Source: Streptosporangiaceae bacterium
GTDB lineage: Bacteria > Actinomycetota > Actinomycetes > Streptosporangiales > Streptosporangiaceae
Direction: 5' to 3'
Length of the DNA stretch: 5,600 nt
Assembly (NCBI GenBank): GCA_030040475.1
Contig: JASHTQ010000361.1
Coordinates: forward strand, 1 to 5,600
Shown: piece after piece, positions 1-5,444 of the stretch
How the letters are laid out: each line of letters opens with the position of its first letter
Numbering within the stretch: position 1 is the stretch's first letter
Notes under the pieces: model-generated
The model's input: the letters and a program-made list of their open reading frames with translations, nothing else
Database searches by the model: none
Told to the model about the DNA's origin: nothing
Program-made: the position numbers and the translations under genes

Positions 1-7
1 GCCTGCA

Positions 8-63
8 GGTAGTGGGTGTGGCACCGCCTACCGAGATCGGTATGCGGTGCCACACCCACTACC
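8..63. repeat. Long near-perfect palindrome (20-bp arms plus inner 6-bp arms)
   Basis: Positions 8-27 and 44-63 are exact reverse complements. After one mismatch (28/43) the pairing resumes at 29-34 with 37-42, leaving only two unpaired bases at the centre (35-36). The palindrome is directly abutted by a second, perfect 10-bp palindrome at 63-72. There is no T-run on either side, so a simple intrinsic terminator is not the obvious reading. It could be a factor-independent bidirectional terminator of the actinomycete kind, an operator, or a repeated palindromic unit present elsewhere in the genome. Its symmetry is certain; its role is not. Confidence 0.85.
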
Positions 64-104
64 CTCTAGAGGCGCCGAGCTCGGGTCACTTCAGTTACAG
101 CGTC

Positions 105-124
105 AAAAATGGCCCCTACGGCCA
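105..124 (-). terminator. Probable intrinsic terminator for the small minus-strand gene pair
   Basis: On the minus strand a GC-rich 5-bp stem (TGGCC/GGCCA) with the 5-base loop GTAGG is followed immediately by TTTTT. This is the classical order of stem then U-tract, and it is unusual in such GC-rich DNA. It lies about 130 bases after the stop codon of the 58-residue gene and reads in the same direction. The stem is short, so efficiency may be modest; the palindrome at 8-63 lies just beyond it and could act as a backup. Confidence 0.5.
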
Positions 125-255
125 CCTACGTCCCGCGGTCTTTCCCTTCCGCTGCCGTGCAGGCGAGAGCCAAGCCGGTCCGGGCCGACGGACGCACCCA
201 TGCACGGCCACTCCGGCGCCGCGAGTCACGCAGGTCACGCTGAGGCTAGGCGGAG

Positions 256-432
256 TTACTCGGGCAGCTGGTCGATGCGGGCCAGCAGGGTGTCTAGGTC
301 GGCTTCCTCCAAGTGCTCGCCGTCGGGACTGTCCTGGGCGGCGATCCACAGGTGGCGCCGCTTGTCCCAGAGGAAGGACCATTGATCGGACAGGCGGGTG
401 ATCGCGTCGAGCTGGGCGGGAGTGAGGCTCAT
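256..432 (-). CDS. Small acidic hypothetical protein, 58 residues, translationally coupled
   Basis: The ATG at 432-430 overlaps the TGA of the upstream gene (431-429) as ATGA, which argues for this start over an in-frame ATG 8 codons upstream and implies translational coupling. The product is 58 residues, begins MSLTPAQLDAITRL, carries a Trp/aromatic-rich centre (WSFLWDKRRHLWIAA, about residues 18-32) and ends in an acidic, Leu-rich helix-like segment (about 41-57). There is no signal peptide or membrane segment, so it should be cytoplasmic. I do not recognise a named family. The helix, Trp-rich centre and helix layout resembles short uncharacterised actinobacterial proteins often found beside XRE-type regulators, but that is from memory. 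The overlap suggests it acts with, or in stoichiometry to, its partner. Confidence 0.6.
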   Translation of the reverse strand: MSLTPAQLDAITRLSDQWSFLWDKRRHLWIAAQDSPDGEHLEEADLDTLLARIDQLPE

Positions 433-653
433 GGGGTCATCTCGCAGGCCTTGCACCCGCCGTCGCTGATCTGCCGGGCGATCTGGCCGAGGGAGTCGCC
501 GATGAAAACCGGGGTCCCCTTCGGCACGGCGACGTACGTCGCGTCATGCACCGGGCGCAGGTCGAACTCGCTGTACAGCGCTCGGAACACGCGCGCGGTC
601 AGGTCATCGCGGCCGGGCGCCGGATCGGGGCCGGAGGTCATCGCTGGGCTCAT
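429..653 (-). CDS. Small hypothetical protein with C-terminal CxxC, 74 residues
   Basis: First gene of the coupled minus-strand pair. It reads MSPAMTSGPD at the N-terminus, has a conserved-looking core containing RVFRALYSEFDL (about residues 21-32) and VAVPKGTPVFIGDSLGQIAR (about 41-60), and ends GGCKACEMTP with a CxxC. The core recalls a short actinobacterial family of unknown function with a 'VPKGTPxFxGxSLGxIARQI' signature, but I have no domain name for it. No good Shine-Dalgarno precedes either the ATG at 653 or the in-frame ATG at 641. A GATAAC hexamer (670-665) lies 11 bases before the first ATG, so a leaderless or nearly leaderless transcript is possible. No signal peptide or TM segment is present. 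The CxxC could bind metal or be redox active, but a single CxxC is weak evidence. Confidence 0.6.
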   Translation of the reverse strand: MSPAMTSGPDPAPGRDDLTARVFRALYSEFDLRPVHDATYVAVPKGTPVFIGDSLGQIARQISDGGCKACEMTP

Positions 654-891
654 ATCAAGTGTGGGTTATCCGGGCATCAGGAAATGTTCCAGTTAGTGTC
701 GGCAATTGTTGTGCTGGTGTCGCGAAATGCAGACCAGGTCGGCGGCGATGTACGCTCCAGGCATCGCCGGCTTGTCCTCGCGGGAAATCCTGCGGCGTAA
801 TCTTGCTTTCAAGGTGCCAGCCGCGGGCCGCCGCGACTATGCGGCATGACGGGCTGGCGCGTTTCCGCCACGCCCGACAACCCCGGCAGCT

Positions 892-897
892 GGAGGG
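892..897 (+). promoter_or_regulatory. Strong Shine-Dalgarno before ATG 903
   Basis: GGAGGG lies 5 bases upstream of the ATG at 903-905. This is the best ribosome binding site in the left third of the window. It indicates that translation from this ATG was once selected for, even though the reading frame after about 85 bases no longer makes sense. Confidence 0.6.
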
Positions 898-902
898 ACA
901 CG

Positions 903-1141
903 ATGGCAGACGATTCCGAGGCCGCGTTCCTCGGCTCCGAGCTGAGGCGGGCCGGGATTGCCGCTGGAATCGACAAAGAAGACCTGAGCTCGGGAGTGTC
1001 CCGAGCTCGATGCGCTTGTCGAAAGCGGTCTACTCAAGCGGCGGGCAGCGCATTCGCGGAAGAACCGCGGCCCGTTTCCCCAAGTTCTTCCACAGCTGGG
1101 CGGACAACGGACTCGAGGAACTGGCGAGGGCACGTATGCCG
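903..1141 (+). pseudogene. Probable remnant of an XRE-type helix-turn-helix regulator
   Basis: From ATG 903 the frame reads MADDSEAAFLGSELRRAGIA and continues AGIDKEDL. This fits the first helices of actinobacterial Xre/Cro-like DNA-binding proteins (pattern LGxELRRxRxxAGxxxxxL). After about residue 28 this frame turns into low-quality Cys/Arg/Ser-rich sequence and stops at 1227-1229. The frame one base back carries on more sensibly from 986 (ELGSVPSSMRLSK, then about 1054-1140: RGRTAARFPKFF and LEELARARMP), so a single-base deletion near 983-990 would explain the break. The break coincides with a perfect inverted repeat at 986-1008. The expected downstream ligand-binding part (about 200 more residues in typical members) is absent, so the gene looks truncated as well as frameshifted. 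The N-terminus is visible; its assignment to Xre is inference from a short stretch. Alternatively it is a chance ORF with a good RBS. Confidence 0.35.
986..1008. repeat. Perfect 10-bp inverted repeat with 3-base loop
   Basis: GAGCTCGGGA (986-995) and TCCCGAGCTC (999-1008) pair completely around GTG (996-998). It sits exactly where the regulator-like frame is lost. No T-run follows on either strand. It may be a structure that promotes replication slippage, a small terminator, or chance GC-rich symmetry. Confidence 0.7.
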
Positions 1142-1213
1142 TCACCAAACAAAGTCTCTGGCGGCTTGGTTGATGCTCCCTGGGCTACCCGCCATTCTGG
1201 TGCGACGCGCTCG

Positions 1214-2218
1214 TCACATGCCGTTTTGAGCGCAGACCGTGAAATTCACCTGCGCAAGTTTGATGGAGTCCGGGCCTGGCGTCGGGCTGGGAAAGCCGTT
1301 ATTCCAGTAATTGTTCATAGTCGGACTTGGCGTATTTATGTACTTCCACGACAGTGGTCCGAGTTCGCTAAGATAGAGCGTAATCTGTTGTCCGGGCCTG
1401 GCATCTTGACTGATATAGAACATGAGCGACCACACCCCGTTGCTGCCGTACGAGACGATTTGGTGATGCGGATCGCCGCCAAAATATGTACCGGTCCTGT
1501 CGGCGAACTGAAAGAACAGCAGCAAGTGCTGATTCGGCTTCAGGTTCCGATCAGTCCCGTAGGCCAGCAGGGTGTTGCCGAGGGGGATATTATTGGCATT
1601 ACTGAGGGGAGACAGGATACTGCCAGCAGGTCCCGAGCTTGAGGCAGCGCTTGTTTGTGTCGCTGTGGCATGTGGCCGCTGCGTATCGGACGAATGCTGG
1701 ACAGTAGCGCTTGCCGCTGGCTTCTGCTCTGCCTTGATAACTGCCAAAGCCGTGGTGAGACCGATCACACCGCCGGATACCAATACGCCAAGGAGTGTGA
1801 CCGCCGCGGCCCAGCCTGCGGCTTGCCAAAGCACGCCAACGCCGTACTTCTTCATGCCCCGCCTGAGGATGATGCCGAGCAGGGCCAGGATGCCGAAACC
1901 CATAATCCCGGCAAGGGTAATAAGTATCGGCGCGACGTGACCATGTACGACCTGGGCGACGACTGCCACAATCGCGGCGAAAAATGCTGCCGTCCCGAGC
2001 ATTCCCGACATCAGCTTCCACCAGAGTTGCGCAACCGCATGTATATCGCTGGTGGCCTTGTCCGCGGGTACATCAGATCGCGAGACGAGTGCTCTGGCCA
2101 CGACGCCTTCTCTGGAAGGCTCCGCTCCCGTCAGCGGCTTGCCCGGTGAGGGTATCTTAGCTTTATTGGCATCTTTATCCCCAGAAGCACCTGGGTTCTC
2201 TCCTGCATCATCGCTCAT
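1214..2218 (-). CDS. Three-TM membrane protein with extracellular C-terminal domain, function unknown
   Basis: The product has 334 residues. The ATG at 2218-2216 has GAGGAG (2232-2227) 8 bases upstream, so the start is well supported. Residues 1-65 are hydrophilic, charged and Pro/Ala-rich, probably disordered and cytoplasmic. Hydrophobic helices lie at about 70-91, 96-118 and 128-161. The RRGMKKYG loop between helices 2 and 3 is strongly positive, which places it inside and puts the C-terminus outside. Residues 165-198 are a Ser/Thr/Ala-rich linker. Residues 199-330 are beta-rich and aromatic, with TGTYFGGDPHHQIV and NGVWSLMFYIS followed by ITLYLSELG. This order resembles a recurring actinobacterial extracellular beta-sandwich seen after TM segments (hydrophobic strand, 'YY/YF' turn, 'G-W' strand, 'G' plus beta strand), but I cannot name it. 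No enzymatic motif is visible. Many ATA, GTA and ATT triplets make its 3' part visibly less GC-rich than the genes to the right, consistent with acquired or fast-evolving DNA. A receptor or surface anchor is a guess. Confidence 0.8.
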   Translation of the reverse strand: MSDDAGENPGASGDKDANKAKIPSPGKPLTGAEPSREGVVARALVSRSDVPADKATSDIHAVAQLWWKLMSGMLGTAAFFAAIVAVVAQVVHGHVAPILITLAGIMGFGILALLGIILRRGMKKYGVGVLWQAAGWAAAVTLLGVLVSGGVIGLTTALAVIKAEQKPAASATVQHSSDTQRPHATATQTSAASSSGPAGSILSPLSNANNIPLGNTLLAYGTDRNLKPNQHLLLFFQFADRTGTYFGGDPHHQIVSYGSNGVWSLMFYISQDARPGQQITLYLSELGPLSWKYINTPSPTMNNYWNNGFPSPTPGPDSIKLAQVNFTVCAQNGM

Positions 2219-2281
2219 CGAACCCGCTCCTCATGAATACCCCGGACACCATCGGCTTTAGCAGGGGCGCCGGGGGAGCTA

Positions 2282-2311
2282 TTTATATCACGGGAATCTG
2301 CAGCCTGATAA
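2282..2311 (-). promoter_or_regulatory. Candidate sigma70-type promoter of the three-TM membrane protein gene
   Basis: On the minus strand TTATCA (2311-2306) and TATAAA (2287-2282) are separated by 18 bases. They match the -35 consensus at 4 of 6 and the -10 consensus at 5 of 6 positions. Transcription from here would give a leader of roughly 55-60 bases ending in the GAGGAG ribosome binding site. This is the only clearly AT-rich -10-like block upstream of the gene. Confidence 0.45.
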
Positions 2312-2604
2312 CGGCGCGCAGGTAGGCCGAAGCAGGCACCTGCCGGGCGATGCCGCTACCGTCGGGGCAGTCGGCGAGTTTGCGTTCACCGAGCGGTTCT
2401 GTTCGGCACAAGGTCCAGGTCTACGCCACCGTCAGATGGTTTACCTGACAAGGCGGTAAGCCCTGGCCCTAAACCTCGGAAGCCTGAAGGGCACTGACAT
2501 ATCGAAGATGCCCGCGGCGTCGGGTTCTCGGGGCTCTTCCGTCGTCTGCGTCGCGGCGTGGCGCGCGTTCGCCGCCCGGGTAAGGCGCTCGTCAGGGGCT
2601 TGAC
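2312..2604. other. Intergenic stretch without a recognisable gene
   Basis: I see no convincing coding frame here on either strand. The short ATG-initiated frames lack a ribosome binding site and have Arg/Ser-rich or aperiodic composition. Only weak symmetry is present, such as GTCAG/CTGAC around 2430-2450 with a 9-base loop. The codon-position GC bias characteristic of the flanking genes is not apparent, so this may be decayed sequence or simply the spacer between two unrelated minus-strand genes. Confidence 0.5.
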
Positions 2605-2624
2605 CCTGCTCCGCTGTGAGCAGG
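2605..2624 (-). terminator. Hairpin terminator after the PPOX gene
   Basis: CCTGCTC (2605-2611) and GAGCAGG (2618-2624) form a perfect 7-bp stem with a 6-base loop, beginning 2 bases after the TAG of the flavoprotein gene. No U-tract follows on the minus strand. Hairpins without U-tracts are common at gene ends in high-GC actinomycetes. The position makes this the natural end of the transcript. Confidence 0.5.
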
Positions 2625-2626
2625 CA

Positions 2627-3046
2627 CTACCAGATCCGGGCTCGCGTCGGCGACACCCGGATCAGGTGCGGGTAATCGTCGGCGAAGCTGGCCGGCGTCC
2701 ATCTGGACGACATGAACGATCCGTACTTGGCGAGGTAGGCAGGATCGGCGTCAGCGCGTGGCCCGTCGGCGTCCACCCGCGCGGTGCCCTCGAAGATGAC
2801 GATCCCGCCGCCCCGCCCGTTGCCCTCCAGGTGCAGCGACACTCGCGGGTTCCGCTCGATGCTGCGTGTCTTGGGGCCGTCCTTTGACCCGTAGACCGAG
2901 AACTCCTGGCCGTCCCACAAGAACCACACGGGCGTCGACTGCGGCTGGCCCGCGCCCGACACCGTGGTGAGCCAGATGATCGGCTCCTCGCGAAGCCGGC
3001 GCGCGGCCTCGGCGTGCTTCGGGTTGTCCGGGTCCAGGATGAGCAC
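2627..3046 (-). CDS. PPOX-class flavin/F420-dependent protein, Rv3369-like (TIGR03667 type)
   Basis: A 139-residue split-barrel protein of the pyridoxamine-5'-phosphate-oxidase-like superfamily. Members bind FMN or deazaflavin F420 and act as small cytosolic oxidoreductases or cofactor/heme-binding proteins; the substrate is generally unknown. Visible family features in order are IIWLTTVSGAGQPQSTPVWF (about residues 23-42, first barrel strands), WDGQEFSVYGSKDGPKTRSI (44-63), then NPRVSLHLEG (66-75), the Gly-rich GNGRGGGIVIFEGTA (75-89), DPAYLAKYG (101-109) and the terminal RVSPTRARIW (130-139). Length and end match the Rv3369-like group closely. The start is a GTG at 3046-3044 with GAGGAG (3058-3053) 6 bases upstream. 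The gene is monocistronic, ends at a hairpin, and is divergent from the membrane protein at 3153 across about 106 bases. I am confident of the fold and subgroup. The preference for F420 over FMN is inferred from the subgroup. Confidence 0.9.
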   Translation of the reverse strand: MLILDPDNPKHAEAARRLREEPIIWLTTVSGAGQPQSTPVWFLWDGQEFSVYGSKDGPKTRSIERNPRVSLHLEGNGRGGGIVIFEGTARVDADGPRADADPAYLAKYGSFMSSRWTPASFADDYPHLIRVSPTRARIW

Positions 3047-3140
3047 CGGGTTCTCCTCGTGGTCGTAGGCGGGCCGGGTGTAGCTAGGTCTACCACCAAG
3101 ACACCGGCCGGCCCCATTCCGGCCCCTGGTCCGCTGCGCC

Positions 3141-3152
3141 TAGCATCGCAGC
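3141..3152 (+). promoter_or_regulatory. Candidate -10 element of a leaderless transcript
   Basis: TAGCAT (3141-3146, fitting TANNNT) ends 6 bases before the GTG at 3153, and no Shine-Dalgarno precedes that GTG. The spacing would place the transcription start on the GTG itself, a common arrangement in actinomycetes. The TAG inside this hexamer is also an in-frame stop, so GTG 3153 is the furthest upstream start possible. No convincing -35 is seen. Confidence 0.4.
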
Positions 3153-3729
3153 GTGCCCGCCAGCAAGGGCGCCGACCCGCGGGGTAACGAGCGCCTGACC
3201 GCGATGACCGGAGTCGTGCTGCTGGTGCTGTTCATCGCCGAGTGCCTGACCCTGCTGAACCTCGGCGGCCTTCTCACCGTGCACGTCTTCCTGGGCTTCC
3301 TTCTGCTCGGCCCGGTGTGCCTGAAGATCGGCTCGACGCTATGGCGGTTCACCCGGTATTACGCCGGATCCGTACCTTACGTGCGGAAGGGCCCGCCGAA
3401 CCCGCTTGAGCGCGTGCTCGGGCCGCTCGTCATCCTGACCACGCTGGCAGTCCTGGGTACCGGCGTCGCCCTGGTCGTCGAGGGCGCGGGCAACGGCCCT
3501 GGCATCAACTGCACCGTGAGGCGTTCCTGGTCTGGGCCGCGGTGATCCTCGTCCACCTGGCGTCCTACCTGCCGAAGCTGCCCAGGCTGCTGTCCAGCCA
3601 GCCCGCCGACCGGGCCCGCGAGCTGCTGGCGGCCCGGGTCACGCGCTGGCTGCTGCTATCGCCTCGCTGGCTGCCGGACTTGTCCTCGCGCTGCTGACCT
3701 ATCACCTGGCGTACAGCTGGGGCGCCTAG
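3153..3729 (+). pseudogene. Cytochrome-b-like multi-TM membrane protein, interrupted by two apparent frameshifts
   Basis: The GTG-initiated frame gives about 119 good residues: helices near 20-37, 41-62 and 89-109, including LTVHVFLGFLLLG and a KGPPNPLERVLGPL loop. It then stops at 3543-3545 in nonsense (CTVRRSWSGPR). The frame one base back resumes perfectly as LHREAFLVWAAVILVHLASY followed by LPKL, so one C is missing near 3509-3511. That frame degrades near 3640, and the frame one further base back supplies a last TM helix (ALAAAIASLAAGLVLALLTY, then HLAYSWGA) to TAG 3727-3729. The restored protein is about 192 residues with five hydrophobic segments. It resembles actinobacterial membrane proteins with His-bearing helices (VHVFLG, LHREAF, VHLASY) that look like a b-type heme scaffold; heme binding is inference. 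The reading is well conserved on both sides of each break, so recent mutation or sequencing deletions are both likely. No function is established. Confidence 0.7.
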
Positions 3730-3852
3730 GCAGGTCAGGCGCAACCGGGGTCCGAGCGCCTGGATGCTCGATTGCATATCTCTGGCCTGGTAACTGATGC
3801 TATGGTCCTCTAGCCGCATTGGCCTGAATTGCTACCTACGCGGGGAGTGGCT

Positions 3853-5268
3853 ATGGCTCTGGCTCGGGGGGCAACGATGCTGGCCGCGGCCGCGCTGGGC
3901 GCGGCCGTCCTGGCTGTCGCCCCGGCGGGCCCGACGCCGGCCGTGCTACGGCCCGCCGAGCAGGCCCAGGCCAGCGTGTTCATCAGGCCGGGGACGGTGA
4001 ACCTGCGCCGCGAGCGCAGGCAGGGCCCGTCGAGTACCGCGCAGTGCCAGCAGGCCCTGCAGATCTCCTGTTACAACCCGGCCCAGATCCAGCAGGCGTA
4101 TGACCTGCCCTCGCTCTACGCCGACGGGGTGAACGGCAAGGGCGCGACCATCGTCATCGTCGACCCCTACGGCTCCCCGACGATCAGCAGCGACCTGAGC
4201 ACGTTCGATAGCGAGGAGAGCCTGCCCGCCCCGCCGTCGCTGCGGATCATCCAGCCCGCGGGCAAGGTCCCCGCCTTCAACCCGAATAACTCCGACATGG
4301 TCGGCTGGGCAACCGAGACCACGCTCGACGTCGAGTGGGCCCACGTGATCGCGCCGGGCGCGAAGATCCTGCTGGTCGAGACGCCGGGCTCGAAGGACAA
4401 CGGGGGCGTCAGCATGGCCCAGATCGTCACGGCCGAGAAGTACGTGATCGGGCACCATCTCGGCGACGTGATCAGCCAGAGCTTCGTCGCCACCGAGCAG
4501 GCCGTCGGATCCTCGACGATCGAGTCGCTGCGCGGCGCCTACACCGAGGCCGACTCCGACCACGTCACCGTGGTGACCGGCTCAGGCGACAGCGGTGCCG
4601 CCGGTTACGAGTCGAACCAGTCGACCTACTACACCTACCCGGTGACGATGTGGCCCGCCAGCGACCCGCTGGTCACCGCGGTCGGCGGCACCCGGCTGAA
4701 CCTGGACGGCAGCGGCGGCAATGTCTCCGACGCCACGGTGTGGAACGACACCTACAGCAAGGCGACGAACGAGCTGGTGAACGGCAACGCCGGGCCGAGC
4801 CCGCTGGCCAGCGGCGGCGGCAAGTCGGTCGTGTTCGGCCGGCCCTCGTACCAGAACGGGGTCGCCGGAATCGTCGGGGATCACCGCGGCGTGCCGGACA
4901 TCTCGATGAGCGCGGCCTGCAGCGGGGCGGTCAACGTCTACGCGAGCTTCGGCGGCCAGCAGGCAGGCTGGTACGCGCTGTGCGGCACCAGCGAGGCGGC
5001 GCCCCTGTTCGCCGGCATCGTGGCGCTCGCCGACCAGGTGGCCGGGCATCCGCTCGGCCTGATCAACCCGGCCCTGTACAAGATGGCGGCCGAGCACCTG
5101 CACGGCCTCGTCCGCGTCACCTCCGGAAACAACTCGGTGACCTTCCGCCAGAGCGGGAGCAGCCACACCGTCCACGGCTACAGCGCCGAGCCGCACTACA
5201 ACCTGGCCACCGGCCTCGGCACCATCAACGCCGCCTACTTCGTCCCCGAACTAGCCACCCTCGCCTAG
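3853..5268 (+). CDS. Secreted sedolisin-family (S53) serine-carboxyl peptidase lacking the prodomain
   Basis: I prefer ATG 3853: GGGGAG (3842-3847) lies 5 bases upstream, better than the in-frame TTG at 3829. The product has 471 residues. It starts with a signal peptide (Arg near residue 5, hydrophobic core about 8-24, Ala-rich cleavage region about 27-40), then a basic linker with no room for the roughly 140-residue activation domain of kumamolisin-type enzymes. The catalytic domain runs from about residue 78 to the end: GKGATIVIVDPYGSPTI (about 95-111), the Glu-x-x-x-Asp pair E155/D159 in TETTLDVEWAH, the oxyanion Asp D246 in GSGDSGA, and the nucleophile S380 in GTSEAAP. Family members cleave proteins outside the cell, often at acidic pH. 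Oddities: the usual calcium-site 'D-V/I-T' Asp is Arg421 and the second Asp, in 'GYD-ATGLG', is Asn450, with E446 and H448 in place of glycines. Extra cysteines C356 and C377 flank the active site. No certain promoter is seen in the 123-base gap upstream; TTGCAT (3772-3777) with a poor -10 is possible. Confidence 0.92.
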   Translation: MALARGATMLAAAALGAAVLAVAPAGPTPAVLRPAEQAQASVFIRPGTVNLRRERRQGPSSTAQCQQALQISCYNPAQIQQAYDLPSLYADGVNGKGATIVIVDPYGSPTISSDLSTFDSEESLPAPPSLRIIQPAGKVPAFNPNNSDMVGWATETTLDVEWAHVIAPGAKILLVETPGSKDNGGVSMAQIVTAEKYVIGHHLGDVISQSFVATEQAVGSSTIESLRGAYTEADSDHVTVVTGSGDSGAAGYESNQSTYYTYPVTMWPASDPLVTAVGGTRLNLDGSGGNVSDATVWNDTYSKATNELVNGNAGPSPLASGGGKSVVFGRPSYQNGVAGIVGDHRGVPDISMSAACSGAVNVYASFGGQQAGWYALCGTSEAAPLFAGIVALADQVAGHPLGLINPALYKMAAEHLHGLVRVTSGNNSVTFRQSGSSHTVHGYSAEPHYNLATGLGTINAAYFVPELATLA

Positions 5269-5295
5269 CCCGCCTAGCCCGCCCCGCCCTCCCGG

Positions 5296-5317
5296 CCGCA
5301 GCCAAGGGCCGCTGCGG
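5296..5317 (+). terminator. Hairpin, possible terminator of the S53 peptidase gene
   Basis: CCGCAGC (5296-5302) and GCTGCGG (5311-5317) form a 7-bp GC stem with an 8-base loop, 27 bases after the TAG of the peptidase gene. There is no T-run, so this would be a U-less actinomycete-type terminator. It directly abuts the longer inverted repeat that follows. Confidence 0.4.
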
Positions 5318-5369
5318 AATGAAACCCCGCTTCCAGCACCATAGGAGGTGGTGGAACCCCGGTTTCATT
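5318..5369. repeat. Imperfect 23-bp inverted repeat between the peptidase and GH76 genes
   Basis: Positions 5318-5340 and 5347-5369 are reverse complements at 19 of 23 positions, with a 6-base loop (5341-5346). The outer 9 bp (AATGAAACC/GGTTTCATT) are perfect, then TTCCA and CACC pair inside. The outer part is AT-rich for this genome. It may be a bidirectional terminator, an operator for the downstream gene, or a repeated palindromic element; it carries no protein-coding signal of its own. Confidence 0.7.
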
Positions 5370-5414
5370 ACCCTCAGGCCGCGACCAGGGTGCCCCGACT
5401 GCACCACAAGGGCT

Positions 5415-5429
5415 CCAGCGCCACGCTGG
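5415..5429. repeat. Short perfect hairpin CCAGCG/CGCTGG
   Basis: A 6-bp perfect stem (5415-5420 with 5424-5429) around a 3-base CCA loop, in the upstream region of the GH76-like gene. It is compact enough to form in RNA or to serve as a dyad for a DNA-binding protein, but equally may be chance in GC-rich sequence. Confidence 0.3.
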
Positions 5430-5444
5430 CAGAAGGGGGTTCGG

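Noticed and set aside
12..401. Overlapping plus-strand frames across the left edge
   Set aside because: They run through the palindrome and antisense to the small coupled genes, have low-complexity Arg/Pro content and lack a start signal.
659..1642. Long plus-strand open frame of 327 codons
   Set aside because: Its 3' half lies antisense to the well-supported three-TM membrane gene, it has no ribosome binding site, and its composition is Arg/Ser-rich without domain structure. Only the short part around 986-1141 may be real, as the shifted continuation of the regulator remnant.
2508..2603. Short ATG frame of 31 codons in the 2312-2604 gap
   Set aside because: There is no Shine-Dalgarno, the composition is biased to Ala/Arg/Ser/Val, and there is no similarity I recognise.
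3722..3742. Six-base inverted repeat GCGCCT/AGGCGC overlapping the stop of the cytochrome-b-like gene
   Set aside because: The stem is short, overlaps the stop codon and lacks a T-run; in such GC-rich sequence it is not distinguishable from chance.
3946..5196. Two minus-strand open frames of about 205 codons each (4563-3946 and 5196-4582)
   Set aside because: Both are antisense shadows of the S53 gene, rich in Val/Asp/Arg/Gly repeats, with no ribosome binding site and no recognisable domain.
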